A stretch of DNA of 64,000 nt from contig JAACJM010000283.1 of NCBI GenBank assembly GCA_013368315.1, forward strand, positions 40,689-104,688, read 5' to 3'. The DNA comes from Tetrapyrgos nigripes (Eukaryota > Basidiomycota > Agaricomycetes > Agaricales > Campanellaceae). Positions 46,464 to 58,262 of the stretch are shown here, one piece after another; position 1 is the stretch's first letter; every line of letters starts with the position of its first letter. Under the pieces are notes generated by a model. The model did not search any database. It worked only from the letters and a program-made list of their open reading frames with translations, and was not told where the DNA came from. Position numbers and translations under genes: made by a program.

Positions 46464-46609
46464 AGCAGCATGGCGCAGTGGTAGCGCGCGGGGCCCATAA
46501 CCCCGAGGTCACGTTCCACGGAGAGTACCCCCATATCGGGGAACCCTTTTCCGGAGCGGTGTATCCTATCTATCTATCTATCTATCTTGATCGAAACAAG
46601 TTGCTGCTA
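46464..46609 (+). pseudogene. tRNA-iMet relic, copy 3, with a 74-bp insertion
   Basis: The 5' part (46464-46512) starts AGCAGCATGGCGCAGTGGTA and carries the anticodon arm with CAT. The 3' part (46587-46609) reads TTGATCGAAACAAGTTGCTG and completes the acceptor stem. Together they fold as an initiator tRNA: A1-T72 pair, GATCGAAAC T-loop, seven-pair acceptor stem. A 74-bp insertion (46513-46586), ending in a (TATC)n tract, splits the T-stem, which is not the canonical intron site. Base 33 is C instead of T. Confidence 0.75.
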
Positions 46610-47054
46610 CTTACCCAAAGTCTCTCTCCACACCTTTTTCCCCCTTTTGCTCCTTTATTTTTCTCTGCCCTTCTTTCTTTCTCTACATATGTCGTGAACA
46701 CCCAGTAGTAGTGCCCGGTTTTTCCGGTAGACAAGCTCATGCAAGGCTTTTGTGTAACAACGACCTCGACACATATGATCATGAATAGAGTCTCAAATCA
46801 AATTAAAATACATAATCTCGAAAAATCAGACTGAGGCGGATGGTGATGATCATTGATGTCTACCGTGACCGTGCAGATACATATTGCAAGAAGCTGATGG
46901 TGGTGTCAAGATTTAATACACGAAGCATTATTCATGTGGTCTTCGAACCAGGAATGTTCAATTATGATATATGGTGATTGATTGAGAGGTATTATTATAC
47001 TTCTATGGCCATATATAAAGTCCTGTATTCAGCTCGCTCAATACAAGGATTGAC
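46610..47054. other. Segment flank and GTPase upstream region
   Basis: Segment homology with 62160-62400 continues to about 46890 (CTACATATGTCGTGAACACC, AATCAGACTGAG) and then ends. TATATAAA at about 47012-47019 lies 36-43 bp before the GTPase ATG and is a plausible TATA box. Confidence 0.45.
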
Positions 47055-48677
47055 ATGGACCGCCATGTCTCAAACCCTTCGGAGCTTCCACAGAAATTCC
47101 AGCGTTTTCGTATACTCGTCATTGGTCGTGCTGGTGCTGGCAAAACGACGCTCTTGAAGCGAATCTGCAATACCACTGAGGAGCTTTGCATCTATGATGA
47201 ACAGAAAAGAAACTTGGTGCGTTCCCGTCGTCTGAACAAATTATAAACTGACCTTCAGGCACACCTTACAGCTAGAGCCTACTGCAGATGTGAATGATTG
47301 GAATCCTCCTAATGTCTTTACCTACTCAATCCATTAATCAGCGCGGTGACATCAACCGGCCATTTTCGTTTTCCAGTAATCCACAGTTCATCTTCCATGA
47401 TTCACCTGGATTTGAGAAAGGTGGTGTGAAGGAGTTGGAGGATGTCCAACAGTTTATTAAGGACCGCGCAGAGGCAACGAATGTGGAGGACCAACTTCAT
47501 GCAATTTGGTATGTTTCTGACCAGCTTGGTTTCATTATTAGTATTGACTGCTATTGTAGGTTTTGCCTGGTGACTCATGCAGCAAGACCTTTGTTGGAAC
47601 TGGAAGAAAGATTTTTCAAGGAGAAGCACTTTGGAAATGGTTTGTGTTTTTTCATCCATCATTTGTCTCAATTCCCAACCATCGTCTAGTTCCAGTGATC
47701 GCTATATTTACCAAGTTCGATGACCTGGTTATCCAACTGTATGATGAAGATAAGGAAGACATTGAAGTCCGTAACGATGCAGCAGCATATTTGGAAGATA
47801 AATTTCGAAAGCCACTAGCAGAGTGTGATAACCCACCCAGCGCATATTTATGCTTGGAAGGTATGGTCTTGAATTTGTCTCTGAAGTACTATCATTCATT
47901 GTGTGGGCAGATATGCAGCAAGACGATGGTAATCACCAGCAACAGGTAGTATAACTAATAGAGAAAACCATAGATTCACTCAGTGATCATGCTGTGAAGT
48001 CACTATCTGTTTCCATCCAGCAAAATGATTCAGACCCTCGCAACGAATATGCAGTCAAATAGTAGGTGTCTCTCATATGTGATTTTCTCAGTTTAAACAT
48101 GATCTCATTAACACTTCAAATTCTGAATAGCGAGAGTTCTCAAAGTATGTTGTTCCTCTCTCTCTACCTTGACTAGTATCAAACTGAAGCTTGCCAGTCA
48201 ATATTGTTCATGGCAATCAAACCCAGACAACTATGAATGATAATAGCCAGACTGTGAACTCTCACAACATAAATGATCACAGATATTTTGATCAAAGGTA
48301 CATTGATCAAAGATATATTGATCAGCGTACTATTCAAGGTATGTATATCTCTCATTCATCTTCAGTATGATTGAGCTAACATTCTCTTATGATTTTCTGC
48401 AGTTATTCATCCTGGTTCAGTTCCTATTCCATGGGGATCATATGCATTCGGAGTTGGAGGAACAGTTATAGGATTGGCCAGCAGTACACATCACGTTACA
48501 AATTTCTGCCATTTGCAGCAAACCAGACTCAACATTACAGAAGGAGCAGACAACAGCGCTCTTTACGATCCTCGGAATCCAGAATTTACCCTGGTTTTCC
48601 TTCTGCTGCTGACAACTTTTCCAAGGCCTGTAGTCAATCTGATCAATGACTTCTGCGGAGCCATTTCCCCATCTTGA
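47055..48677 (+). CDS. P-loop GTPase-like protein, ten exons
   Basis: A single-domain nucleotide-binding protein of the mushroom G-domain type (P-loop NTPase, probably GTP). Exons: 47055-47216, 47272-47289, 47342-47508, 47560-47639, 47690-47860, 47911-47928, 47962-48061, 48131-48144, 48198-48338, 48403-48677. All introns are GT-AG and phases agree; the lengths sum to 1146, giving 381 residues. Motifs: G1 GRAGAGKT (near residue 30), G3 HDSPGFEKGG, G4 FTKFD. The C-terminal third has an Asn/Gln-rich stretch (HGNQTQTTMNDNSQTVNSHN), a RYIDQ tandem repeat and a short hydrophobic segment (FGVGGTVIGLASS). One intron would be only 33 nt (47929-47961). Substrate and role unknown; this class occurs in expanded families in mushrooms. 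Confidence 0.8.
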
Positions 48678-49829
48678 AAATTCAGGGCTTTGGAGACTAC
48701 TAGATACCAATGTATAAACGCGCAAGACCGGTACCGTCATCGTCAGTCAGTCAATACGCAAATTGAGTCTGAAACTGCAAGAAACACTTGGTACGTATGT
48801 GATGATATAACTTGGGTTCGGCTGTCCGTTCTGTTGTAAATGAAAGTCTGGCTGTGCGAAGCCATGTATGTACGCTGTTTACCGGAAGTAGAACTTAAGC
48901 ATTGGGTGCTACAGAGTGTTGCCAGCTCGAGGAAAGGAAAGTCAACGTTGGTGTTTATAGGTATCTGGACAGATACGTCCTTTCCTGCAAGGTTTAGTGT
49001 ACAGCCTTGTTGGCGAGGAAGAATTTTATTAATGATGGAGGATGTGCCAACACCAACAACAATCGCAAGAGGCAAAGTGAGGATGAGGAAGAGGAGGTAT
49101 TAAGAATGAGAAGGAAACATTTCAATGATCTCAAATTTAAAGTCAAAGCCCAGTGAAAAACAATGCCGGGCACATCCGACGATGTCTGACCGAGTCCGGA
49201 AATAAGAGGGAAAACCGCTCCTGCCAATCGTTTCGGAAAGAATCAGAAAAAAGTCGGAAAATTTCCGTATACCAGATTTTTTCAGAAAGATTTCTGGCGG
49301 CATCCGGTCATTGCTAAGAAAGATGCATTGTCGTTGGCACCAGAAATGGTCGGACAGGTCTGGATAGATCCAGAAGAAATCTGATTCTATTCCATTCCTA
49401 CTACTGTACATGCGAGTACTGTAACAAGCCTTCTGACTCCTGCCGAGTCCCGACCTCGACACATCCACCAAGTCAAATCATCCAAGTCCCCGAGCCCAAA
49501 CACAAACAAACTGAAACAAATGATTTAGCAACGCCGGACTGCAAGCAAACTGCAAGAGACCAGGGAAACATACCTTCGGTAACTGCGAGTACCTCGCCTT
49601 GCCAATAATGCAAATGATACTAAAGAGCATCCGCCTCGAGACAAGGGGGACCCGGGATTGCGGACCGGTACACTCCGGGGGTCGGTCGGTCGGGTCATTG
49701 AGGTCGTTAAAAAATTTTGGAAGTGTAAAATTTTTTATGGTTTACAGGCTTGTATCAGTGTAATTATGGGTCCTTTTATAGTAGAGCTGTCTTGGAAGGT
49801 GATTGAGCCATTTGGCGTACATCCAATGA
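48678..49829. other. Intergenic; possible reverse-strand exon
   Basis: The reverse frame 48743-49075 reads LPLAIVVGVGTSSIINKILP (hydrophobic) and GKDVSVQIPINTNVDFPFLE. It might be a membrane-anchored protein remnant, but there is no clear start and no known family. From 49640 to 49760, GGTCGGTCGGTCGGGTC and GTTAAAAAATTTT words recur at 50530-50575. Confidence 0.35.
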
Positions 49830-49837
49830 GTTGGCCC

Positions 49838-50349
49838 TAGTGAACTGCAGGGATATCCCCCGGGGTATTTTTGGGCGTACCGGTACCCCTACCCGCGAAA
49901 ACCCTTACCCGTCAGAAGGGTACGGGTTTGTACCCCTGGCGGGTAACCCGTCAGTTCACAAGTATATATATATAATGTAACTATCTAAATCCAACTACTC
50001 GCTATGGAATATTATTTTTTGAAGGTGGAATACATCAGTTTTGCTTTGTTCAAGCAATCAGCCACAGTGATCAAGGCTTTCCGGCGTGTGAACAGCGACG
50101 TGTCAGTTACCCATATTTGGATGTCGTGGTGGCAAAATACTATTATTGAACTATGTACTAAAGAATTACACAGAATGTACTCAAAGTAGTGAATATATTG
50201 AGGTAAACTACGGGTACAAAATTTTGGATGGCGGGTACGGCGGGTCTGCCTTACGGGTAAGGGTCAGCACGGGTTTTGAAATCCATACCCGTACCCTTGA
50301 GACCCCTACCCACGACCCCCACGACCCCCCAAACCCCTGCTTCTCACTA
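49838..50349. mobile_element. hAT-like MITE with perfect 8-bp target duplication
   Basis: The 512-bp element begins TAGTGAACTGCAGGGATATC and its inverted right end reads TAGTGAGAAGCAGGGGTTTG. GTTGGCCC is duplicated exactly at 49830-49837 and 50350-50357. Internal TACGGGTA, ACCCGTA and GGCGGGTA repeats lie near both ends. No coding capacity. Eight-bp duplication and TAGTG ends fit hAT. Confidence 0.85.
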
Positions 50350-50357
50350 GTTGGCCC

Positions 50358-51693
50358 GACACCCGCCACCCGAGCACCAATGTCTAGATACCCGTGTGGC
50401 CACCCCAGCGCGTTAGGATTAGGGCTTCCCTGCGAGGCGCACAGCGCCGAGCCAAGGGTAAGCCAAAAATGGAAGGTCAGTATCACGTTGCACCTTCCAT
50501 ATATAGGCATACCTTCCCTATTTAGTAGGTATCGGTCGGTCGGTCGGGTCCCAGAGGCCGTTAAAAAATTTTTCGACGTAGTGTACGAAATCAAAATTTT
50601 CGGTCCCCCTTGCCTCGAGACCGTATTAACTACAAAACCAAAACTAAGTAGAGACACGCGTTGAGAGCAATAGACATACGTACCTCAAACTCAAATCGAC
50701 ATGCATATACACTGCTTGCTGTGAGAAAAAAAGGCAGAGGGGAGAGAGGGGGATTTAAGACAATGATATGAGCGTCACTCAACATTACACACCTTGGAAG
50801 ACCCTCAGGCTGTGACACAGTTTTTTTATTGGGGTGTCTTGAGTGAGAGGTTGAGGACATGCTATGGTTTTATTTTCGTGGAGTTCTCCACCCTATGTAA
50901 AATGCAAGCCTCTGTCTTGTTCGGTGGTGGTAGTCGGGAACGAGCGTGACGTGATGTGAAATAGAAATACTCAATAAGTCCGGTTCTGACGCGGCATGTT
51001 TGCCCTTGTTTAAATCTAAGGCTTATCTCAGAGTCTGACACTCTATATCTGGTCATCGGCCCGGTGCAGAACTCCTCTTAGAGGCAAGACCGAGGCGCCC
51101 AAGAGCCGGATTGCACAAGACACGAGTAGAAGAGAACATATTACCAGTAGGAAAATAATGAGAGGACTAATCTACAAAATCTCTCTCTAAACGAAAGAAC
51201 ATACATATTACAGTAATGCCCTAAAATCCGGAGGGAATAGGAGCTGTACAAAAAGAGCTATTGAGCAAGTTGCAGCGCCCCGGTAAAATGATGACTAAGC
51301 TGCCAGACGCGACCGTCGCGTCGCTCATCTACACCCATTCCAACGCGAAAAACGCGTTTAACAACGCGCCTGGTAGGTCAAGGCTCTGCAGCGTGAGTTA
51401 ATAAGTCTAAAAGTGAAGTTAGAATGTCTCGTTACAAAAAAAGGACGGCACAAGTAGGCAAACAACGCACCAAAGCCATGAATACAGCTAGACTCAGAAA
51501 AAAACCATGAACAAGAAAAATGACGATCCGAAGGATGCAGCTCTCAAAGTGTCACTAGAAGATGTGAAGGTTGCAAAGGTGCGGGCTAAGGAGATGGAGA
51601 AACGAGCTGTCAGGGCAGAGAAGAGAGAAAGATAAAAAATGTCTTACGGAGGGAAAAGTTCATATTTTCCTACCTTACATATTATACATACTA
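50358..51693. other. Unassigned; a fragment of the segment flank at 50928-50975
   Basis: 50928-50975 matches 46130-46185 (GGTGGTAGTCGGGAACGAGC) of the third segment copy. A short frame at 51507-51635 (MNKKNDDPKDAALKVSLEDV, Lys/Glu-rich to a stop) is outside the pogo element and unassigned. No other gene. Confidence 0.4.
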
Positions 51694-52151
51694 CAGTCAT
51701 CCACCGGCCAATGGCACACCACCGGCCAATGACACAAACGACTCTGATGTCTTCCGAGCTGTACCTACCTGCCTCAATACAGTTGTAACAAGTAATTATA
51801 TATTCTACCAATCTTTTGATTGTGTCTCGACACCTTCTGAGTAGTACTAGAAAATACAGAAGGTGATTACTGGTGTGCCAGACAGTATTTAGAAGGCTGC
51901 GCAGTCAGTTGGGAGAATTTCATCAAGATTTTTTACATTTGTACTTTTGAATATATCTAATGCAAAATCTTGGCCATTATTTGGTGTGGAGAGTACTACT
52001 ACATCTATATTAACGCGATGGTCAAAGCAAAGAGATGCAAAGTGTCATGCTCCATAAATGGTAACAAAATATCAAATTGGAATGGCTGCGGCTGGTACAT
52101 TGACAAATTCTTGATCCGTCTTCATCCTCGATTACTCAAGGGCGGCATGAC

Positions 52152-52922
52152 ATGGTAGGCCGAGCAGAATCTATCACCAAGCGTCAGCGCAAAAAGACTG
52201 AGCTGATGGACACTCTTTATGCTAAGGCGGTCACACTATACCAAGCGGAACATGGTCCAGGAGTCACTGAAGAGGTCCTTGGGAGGAAGCCGCACGGTCT
52301 ACAAAAAATCTGTATCATCATCGAGAATGAACACTATGAACAGACAAAGAAAGCCCTACCAAAACACTTGTCATCTTCAACTCTTCTCCGTCTTGTCAAT
52401 GGCGGCACACCCAAGAACTTGTCTAACAGCAGTCAGGGCTGGCTTCTCCAATCTGAAGAGAAGATTGTCATTGACTATGCTCTTGAACTGGCTTCTCGTG
52501 GGTTTCCACTCACTCACCAAAGACTCAAAGAAATTGTTGACAAGATATGCCGATCTTGTTTGGGGGACAAGTTTTCAGAGAAAGGTGTTGGAAGGAATTG
52601 GACAACTCATTTTGTGGAGAAGCACAGCAGCCGTCTCAAGATGTTTTGGAGCAGCAACCTTGATACCAAGAGAGGCCAGGCTGTTAACCCCTTCATGAAT
52701 GAAGAATACTTCAAGCTGTTGAAGGAGGTGTTGGAGGGTAGGAAGGACCATGAGTTTCCAGCAGCAGTAGTAGACACACCTTGGTAGCTGGAAATTGACT
52801 GGGAGGAAATCCTTATCCCAGCCTTGGGACCAGACGATGCTGAGATTATGCTGCCAGAGATAGAAGAGAGTAGGAAAGAAGCTGCCAAGGGTTGGGTGGA
52901 TGTTGATGAAACTGAGAGAGTA
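52152..52922 (+). pseudogene. Outer pogo transposase, N-terminal half
   Basis: It begins in frame at 52152 and encodes a CENP-B-type DNA-binding region: GWLLQSEEKIVIDYALELAS, GFPLTHQRLKEIVDKICR, NWTTHFVEKHSSRLKMFWSS and LDTKRGQAVNP. A TAG after VVDTPW (52785-52787) interrupts it, after which the same frame continues (LEIDWEEILIPALG, WVDVDETERV) to 52922, the insertion point of the inner element. The catalytic half resumes in frame at 55899. Confidence 0.85.
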
Positions 52923-55896
52923 CAGTCATTTAGTAGTCCTTGAGTCAGTCGTAGTCCTTGAGCCACTCACAAAAATATGTATATTTTTGATAGTTCCCAT
53001 TGTATTTTCTGCTTCTAAAGTACTCTATTATTGAGAAATACACTTCCTTCATCTTTCATGAGGAGCTTGACCATCATGAGTGAGATATGCAGGTGTGGTG
53101 CCCAGATAACCATCCAATTTGACTGATTTTCAGACGTGTCAAATTTTGGGATTCACCTGGGGATCGTTTTGGGGCATTTTGTGGCCGAAAATTTTACCTG
53201 ATCATGAAGATAATGTTTAGCCCTTGATGTCCCAATACTTGTTTAGGCAGTAGATTGATAAGCAATACACTGGGAGGCTCTTGAAAACTAGGCCACAAAA
53301 AGCGTGACAGCCAAACATGACCTTCGGATTTTAATTTCTCTCACCTCGTTCTCTGGATCATTTCCTCATTCAATATGCCGCGCCAAGTGCACTCTGATCT
53401 CAAGAAGGCCCATGACGCATCTGAGAAGAAAGCCAAGCAGCTGGAGGCAGCCATTAGCGAGTACCAGGAAGAGCTGAAAAAACCTGAAAAAGAAAGGGTA
53501 TACGGAAGATTGCACTGGAGCATGGAGTGGACAGGTCTACATTGGGCAGACGAGTGAAAGGAGGCCGCACTATCCAGGAGTTCAATGCGTCAAAGCAGAA
53601 ACTCACTGAGGCAGAAGAACACATCATCGCAGATCATATCATAGAACTAGGAGACTGCGCCCAGGGGCCCACAAGAGCGCAGATTGAAGAATTCGCAAAT
53701 AATATTCTAGCTAGAAACCACAACAATAACTACGAGAAAGTCGGAAGAACATGGATATATGAATTTTATGCAAGACATCTGGACGTCCACACCTATTGGA
53801 GTAAATCACTGGATACACAAAGAGCCAGTGCCTTGAACACGAACATTGTCGAGCACTGGTTCACCTGCGTGAAGACAAACATCATTGATGCAGGGATTTT
53901 ACTGGAGGATTGGTATGGAATGGACGAAACCAACTGCCCCCAGGGAAATCTAGCAAAGCAACGAGTAGCCGGTGGTTCAGGGAAGAGGACCCAGCATCAG
54001 CAGGGAGGAGGGAACCACGAAACCACAACTGGGATAGTCACCATTGGCCTAAACAGGACAGTACTCTGACCAACTCTAATCTTCAGAGCGTCGAATTTGT
54101 GGTCAGCATGGTGTAACAATAACATCACAAATGCAATGTAGGTGGAATAGAACTCACTGTTAAGCTTTTACCAATGTCGTTGCAGATTTTCTGCCTCCCC
54201 AAAAGGCTGGACCAGCTCCGAATTGATGATTGACTGGCTTATCAATCACTTTGATCCTCAGACACGAGAGAAGGCACAGGGTCGACACAGGGCACTGTTC
54301 ATGGACGGCCATTCTTCCCATTTCACGGAGCCTGTGATTGCATTTGCATTGGAGAATGACATCGTGATAATAGGATACCCACCTCACTGCACACATGCAC
54401 TCCAGGGTCTGGACATCGTGTGCTTTGCCAAGTTCAAGGCACAGCTCAAGAAAGCAGTTGTTAATTTTGAGGAGCAGCATGGGCAGGCAGTCAGCAAGGC
54501 GGACTTCATGGGAGTCTTCGGTACAGCATTTAATGAATTGTTTGATTCGGACACGATCAGGGCAGTGTGGAAAGCGACGGGACTGCATCCATTCGATCCG
54601 TCCGTTATCAAGCCATAGCAGATGAAACCTGCGGAGGCACAGTCAGTAAAAAGCTCATTCGCTTTGAAGCAATCATAAAAAGCTTCTGTACCTATGAACC
54701 CTCATCCTTTGCACTGGATCCTTCTTTCGCTATGCCTCCTGAAACCCCTTTGACCTCAGCATGCATCTCCTCTCCAATATCTAGCCCCCTACAACGTCCT
54801 AGAGAGCCGCCATCATCTCCTGAAACACCGTCGAAATGAATGCGAATACTTACATCAAATCTCTCGGCCACTTCATCAGCCTCATTCTTGACATTGAAAA
54901 CTCCCTACAGCTCCTCCATTCCCCTTCCCTTATTGATTGCTAAAGAAAAGGAGTGTATGGAAGAACCAAATTGGAACCTGATTAACATGTCATCGGATCC
55001 TGTTCAGTACACCAGAAAAGAACCTATGGGGAGACAGATAGGCCAGCTCACCATTGCTTTATCGGAAGCCAAAACTCTTGTTGATGTGCATAGGGAGAAT
55101 GAAGAGGCTTGGGCGGCTCAGGCAGTGCTACAGGACCTGCAATTAAATAAGATGAAAAGAGTCATTGTTGCGCAGGAAGAAAGAAAGAAAGATAAAGGAG
55201 ATAAGGATAACACATCACTCCCAGGTCCCTCTGAGGGTTATGGTCGCATTTGGTCAGCTGAGGATATCTTAGAGCTCAAGAGGAAAAAGTGGGAAGGAGA
55301 GGAACAAGAGGCCAGAGAAAAGAAGGAACGAGTCAAGAACAAGGAAGATATGAAGATCAAGAAGGCAGCCTTTGAAGCAGAATGGAAGAAAATAATAGAG
55401 GGACATAAAAGGGCAGTTGACGAGTGGAATGAAGAGTGTCGGCGACTGAAGGAAAATGGTGCTAAGAAGAAGGATTGGCCTAGGAAACCTACACATATCA
55501 GCAAGAAGGATTTGTCGGTAAAATGGTTTGGAACCAGCAAGAAATCATTGCAAGAGGTTGTTGGAGATGACGAAGGGGCCACAGGGGTTGAAGGCGACAA
55601 AGAATCCAACAAAGAGGATGAGCCAGTCGACGTACAGAATGACTTTGATGAGGATTGACGCATTTACATAACGCTTGTCACACTGGCTCAAGGACTCCAA
55701 AAGCGTGACATTTGGACCTTCTCGATAAAATATTTCCTATACGACTATACTACTTGTACATACAATTTACTGTAGCTAGAAATGTACTCAAGGGGTTGCT
55801 GGAGCAACTGAATAAAAAAAAGAATGGCCTAATTCCACAGTGTCGAGTATCAGAGACTCGATTCAAATTACTGGCTCAAGGACTACTAAATGACTG
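52923..55896 (+). mobile_element. Inner pogo-type element
   Basis: 2974 bp, ending in CAGTCATTTAGTAGTCCTTG and its inverse, flanked by TA (52921-52922 and 55897-55898). The subterminal AGTCCTTGAG word is repeated at both ends (52936 and 52956; inverted at 55683 and 55871). It contains one degenerate pogo transposase, only distantly related to the outer one. Confidence 0.9.
53375..55658 (+). pseudogene. Inner pogo transposase (broken)
   Basis: The N-terminus starts MPRQVHSDLKKAHDASEKKA. A frameshift near 53505 moves the frame into LEHGVDRSTLGRRVKGGRTI. The CENP-B-like and DDE_1-like core follows: WIYEFYARHLDVHTYWSKSL, DWYGMDETNCPQG (first Asp), then across a phase-2 intron (54118-54186) ASPKGWTSSELMIDWL, ALFMDGHSSHFT (second Asp) and HALQGLDIVCFAKFK. 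Lesions include a TGA at 54067-54069, stops near 54616-54670 and frame changes near 54680 and 54840. The C-terminal part (54840-55658) is open and Lys/Glu-rich with coiled-coil character. Confidence 0.8.
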
Positions 55897-55898
55897 TA

Positions 55899-57680
55899 GA
55901 TGCTGTGGGCAAGGATGAGGGAGAAGTGGAACAGCTGGAACCTACTCCGATCAACAAAGACTGCATCTATGGTGCCGATGAGTCAGGTTTTAATGAGGAT
56001 GACAGGGCGAAAAATACGGGTAATTGGAGCTAGAAGCAAAAAAAATGCAGCATAAGCAGGGAGGTGGGAGCAGAGAGAACACGACAGTCATTGTTACCAT
56101 TTGTGCTGACAGGACTGCCATACACCCAACTGTCATCTTCAAGGGAAAGGATTTCCAGGTTAATTGGAATCAGGACAATCCTATGAAAGCAACGTGAGTT
56201 TACTGGCTTACTACTACTGTTAATGAATTACTTACACAAGCAATAGGCTTGGTCATTCTGAGAAGGGATGGACAGATGGCGAGATAGGCGTTGCCTGGAT
56301 TAAAGACTTCCATGAGCAAACAAAAGAAAAAGCTGGAGGACACACTTGCCTTCTACTGGTGGATGGACATAACTCACACTACACTGCCGGCTTTCTTCGC
56401 TTTGCTTGAGCCCATAGTATTCATGTGTCATGCTATCCAGCACATGGTACCCATGTCTTACCAAGGACTTGATGTTGTGCTTTTCAAGCCCTTGAAGCAG
56501 TACTGGAGGGAGGTGAAGGAGAAGCTATTTCAGGAGAAGCATCAGCAAATCAAGAAGAGTAATTTTCTGGTGGTTTATGGAGAGGCACACCTTCAAGCAT
56601 TGACCGCCAAAAACATTGAGGCAGCATTTGCAAAAACAGGAGTGTGGCCATACAACCCAAACGTAGTCACCAAGGACATGATGGCGTCCAGCAAAGAGAC
56701 GTCGTCTACAGGGTCACTACCAGTGCCTGAGCCAAGTCCTGTACACACCGTGTCAACCCTGATGCAGGCTATGCAGAAGCGGCAAGCTGAAAACTCACCC
56801 CCTTCCACTCCATCTGCTCACAGGAATACCCATCGGCCTAGACTCAAGGATCCCGAAACCCCTACAAGAAGACGTCAGATAGACCCAGATGAAGACATCT
56901 TCATGATGCCAATCCAGGATGGAATAAACAACTTACAGAAAACATCCACATCATTCCTTGTATCTGATACACCCATTGACGCAGCAACTGCTGTACTCCC
57001 TCGCATGCCAACCTTCCAATTCTCCCCTATGAAGCCAGATCTGAATGCTGCATTGTTGAAGACACCACCTTCAACTGAGCGAGAGGAAATATTATTGCTG
57101 GAGCTCAGGAAAAATCATGAGAAAATACAACTCACTGAAAGAGACGGCGATTTCTCTGCAATCCTCACTTGTCCTCAACTCAGTGTACTGCGATACACTC
57201 CATGAGCGGTTGGCGGCCCAGGAAGAAATGAAGAAACACATCTCGAAAGCCCGTTTGATGGGAGATGGCATGCCAAAGTTGTTGACAAGCGAAGAATTTG
57301 TCAACCGTGTCGAGGAATTCACGAGGGAGAGTGAAGAAAAGGCCAAGCAGCTGCAGGATAAGCAAGCCAGCAAGGAGGAGATTGCTGCTGCAAGACGGGA
57401 ATGGAGTGCATTGTGTGCTGCAAGGAAAAAGGAAAATGAGCGGCTGCATGCAATGTGGGTTACAGACAAGGCCTTGTGGAGGGAAGAGAAGAGCAAAGGA
57501 ATTTGTACAAGACCAGAACCAAAGTGGGGCTCAATTAAATTGGGTCCTGTTCCCAAGCCTGTCATTCTGGAGAGAGCTTCTAAGAAGAAATCCAGCATTT
57601 CGGGTCAGAGTCCAGAGGACAACGAAGAAGAAGGCCAAATCAGTGGTTCTGATCATGGGAGTGAAGAGCTCGAGGAATAG
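55899..57680 (+). pseudogene. Outer pogo transposase, catalytic half
   Basis: It resumes exactly where the N-terminal half stopped: VDAVGKDEGEVEQ and CIYGADESGFNEDD (first Asp). A frame break near 56025 leads to HKQGGGSRENTTVIVTICAD. An intron follows (about 56193-56247), then LGHSEKGWTDGEIGVAWIKD and LLLVDGHNSHYTAGFLRFA (second Asp), a TGA at about 56408, and a frame change near 56455 into YQGLDVVLFKPLKQYWREVK. The rest is open to 57205, and after one more frameshift near 57120 continues to 57680 (LLTSEEFVNRVEEFTRESEE). Several lesions make it inactive. Confidence 0.85.
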
Positions 57681-57713
57681 GTATTCTAGTTGCTTAATAC
57701 ATACACTGTTCTA

Positions 57714-58262
57714 TTAGTTGTATGGACCCTCCATCCCAAAATAAGGTTTTAATCTTCTATAGTCTGCCAGTGAGTCGCGATTTGCAGTCTCACGAAGCTC
57801 CTTAACACGTTCTTTGGTATGATACAAGTTGAAGTTTGCCTCTGACAGTTGAGAATCACAGATATTCTCCACCAAAGTACGCAAACCCTGACTATTCTTT
57901 TTCTCCTGCTCTAAAGTCATCTGTAAATCTCTATTTGCCTTTCCAGCTGCTTCTAACTTTCCCTCTAGCTCAGCAACATGGTCACACAGCTGCTGGTATT
58001 CAGCCTGAGCTAAGAATCTATCAGAACATCCCTCAAATAATGTGCCCATGAATGTACCCACCTTCCTGGAATCCTGATTTCCAAGCTTCATCTATCATTT
58101 TCTGAATTCTCCATGCTGGAAGATGACACAGGACACTGTAGCACGAGTGAGCAATAGTGCAGAAATGTAGGTATTATACACATACTCAGGGTCAACATTG
58201 AGTCCTTTGCCCAGCAGCTTTGTATCTCTTGGTCCTGACTTGGGACTCGCAACAAGGGTCAT
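57714..58262 (-). CDS. Spliced antisense coiled-coil gene inside the outer pogo element
   Basis: Three reverse-strand exons join in phase: 58186-58262 (MTLVASPKSGPRDTKLLGKG), 58062-58135 (LCHLPAWRIQKMIDEAWKSG) and 57714-58009 (AEYQQLCDHVAELEGKLEAA, stop). Introns are 50 and 52 bp with GTATGT and GTGGGT donors and CAG/TAG acceptors; the lengths sum to 447 (148 residues). The last exon is heptad-like and probably forms a coiled coil. Open sequence continues upstream of the chosen ATG (AVPTLSLPIYNNPD), so the true start may lie further out. It is convergent with the transposase, 33 bp from its stop, and fully inside the element ends. Unlike the transposase it shows no lesion. No function recognised. 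Confidence 0.7.

Noticed and set aside
46513..46586. The 74-bp insertion as a tRNA intron
   Set aside because: It lies in the T-stem, not after position 37, and ends in a microsatellite.
56291..56455. N-terminal part of the 304-codon frame starting at 56291
   Set aside because: Conserved pogo text (LLLVDGHNSHYT) is in another frame here; this frame becomes the family frame only after about 56455.
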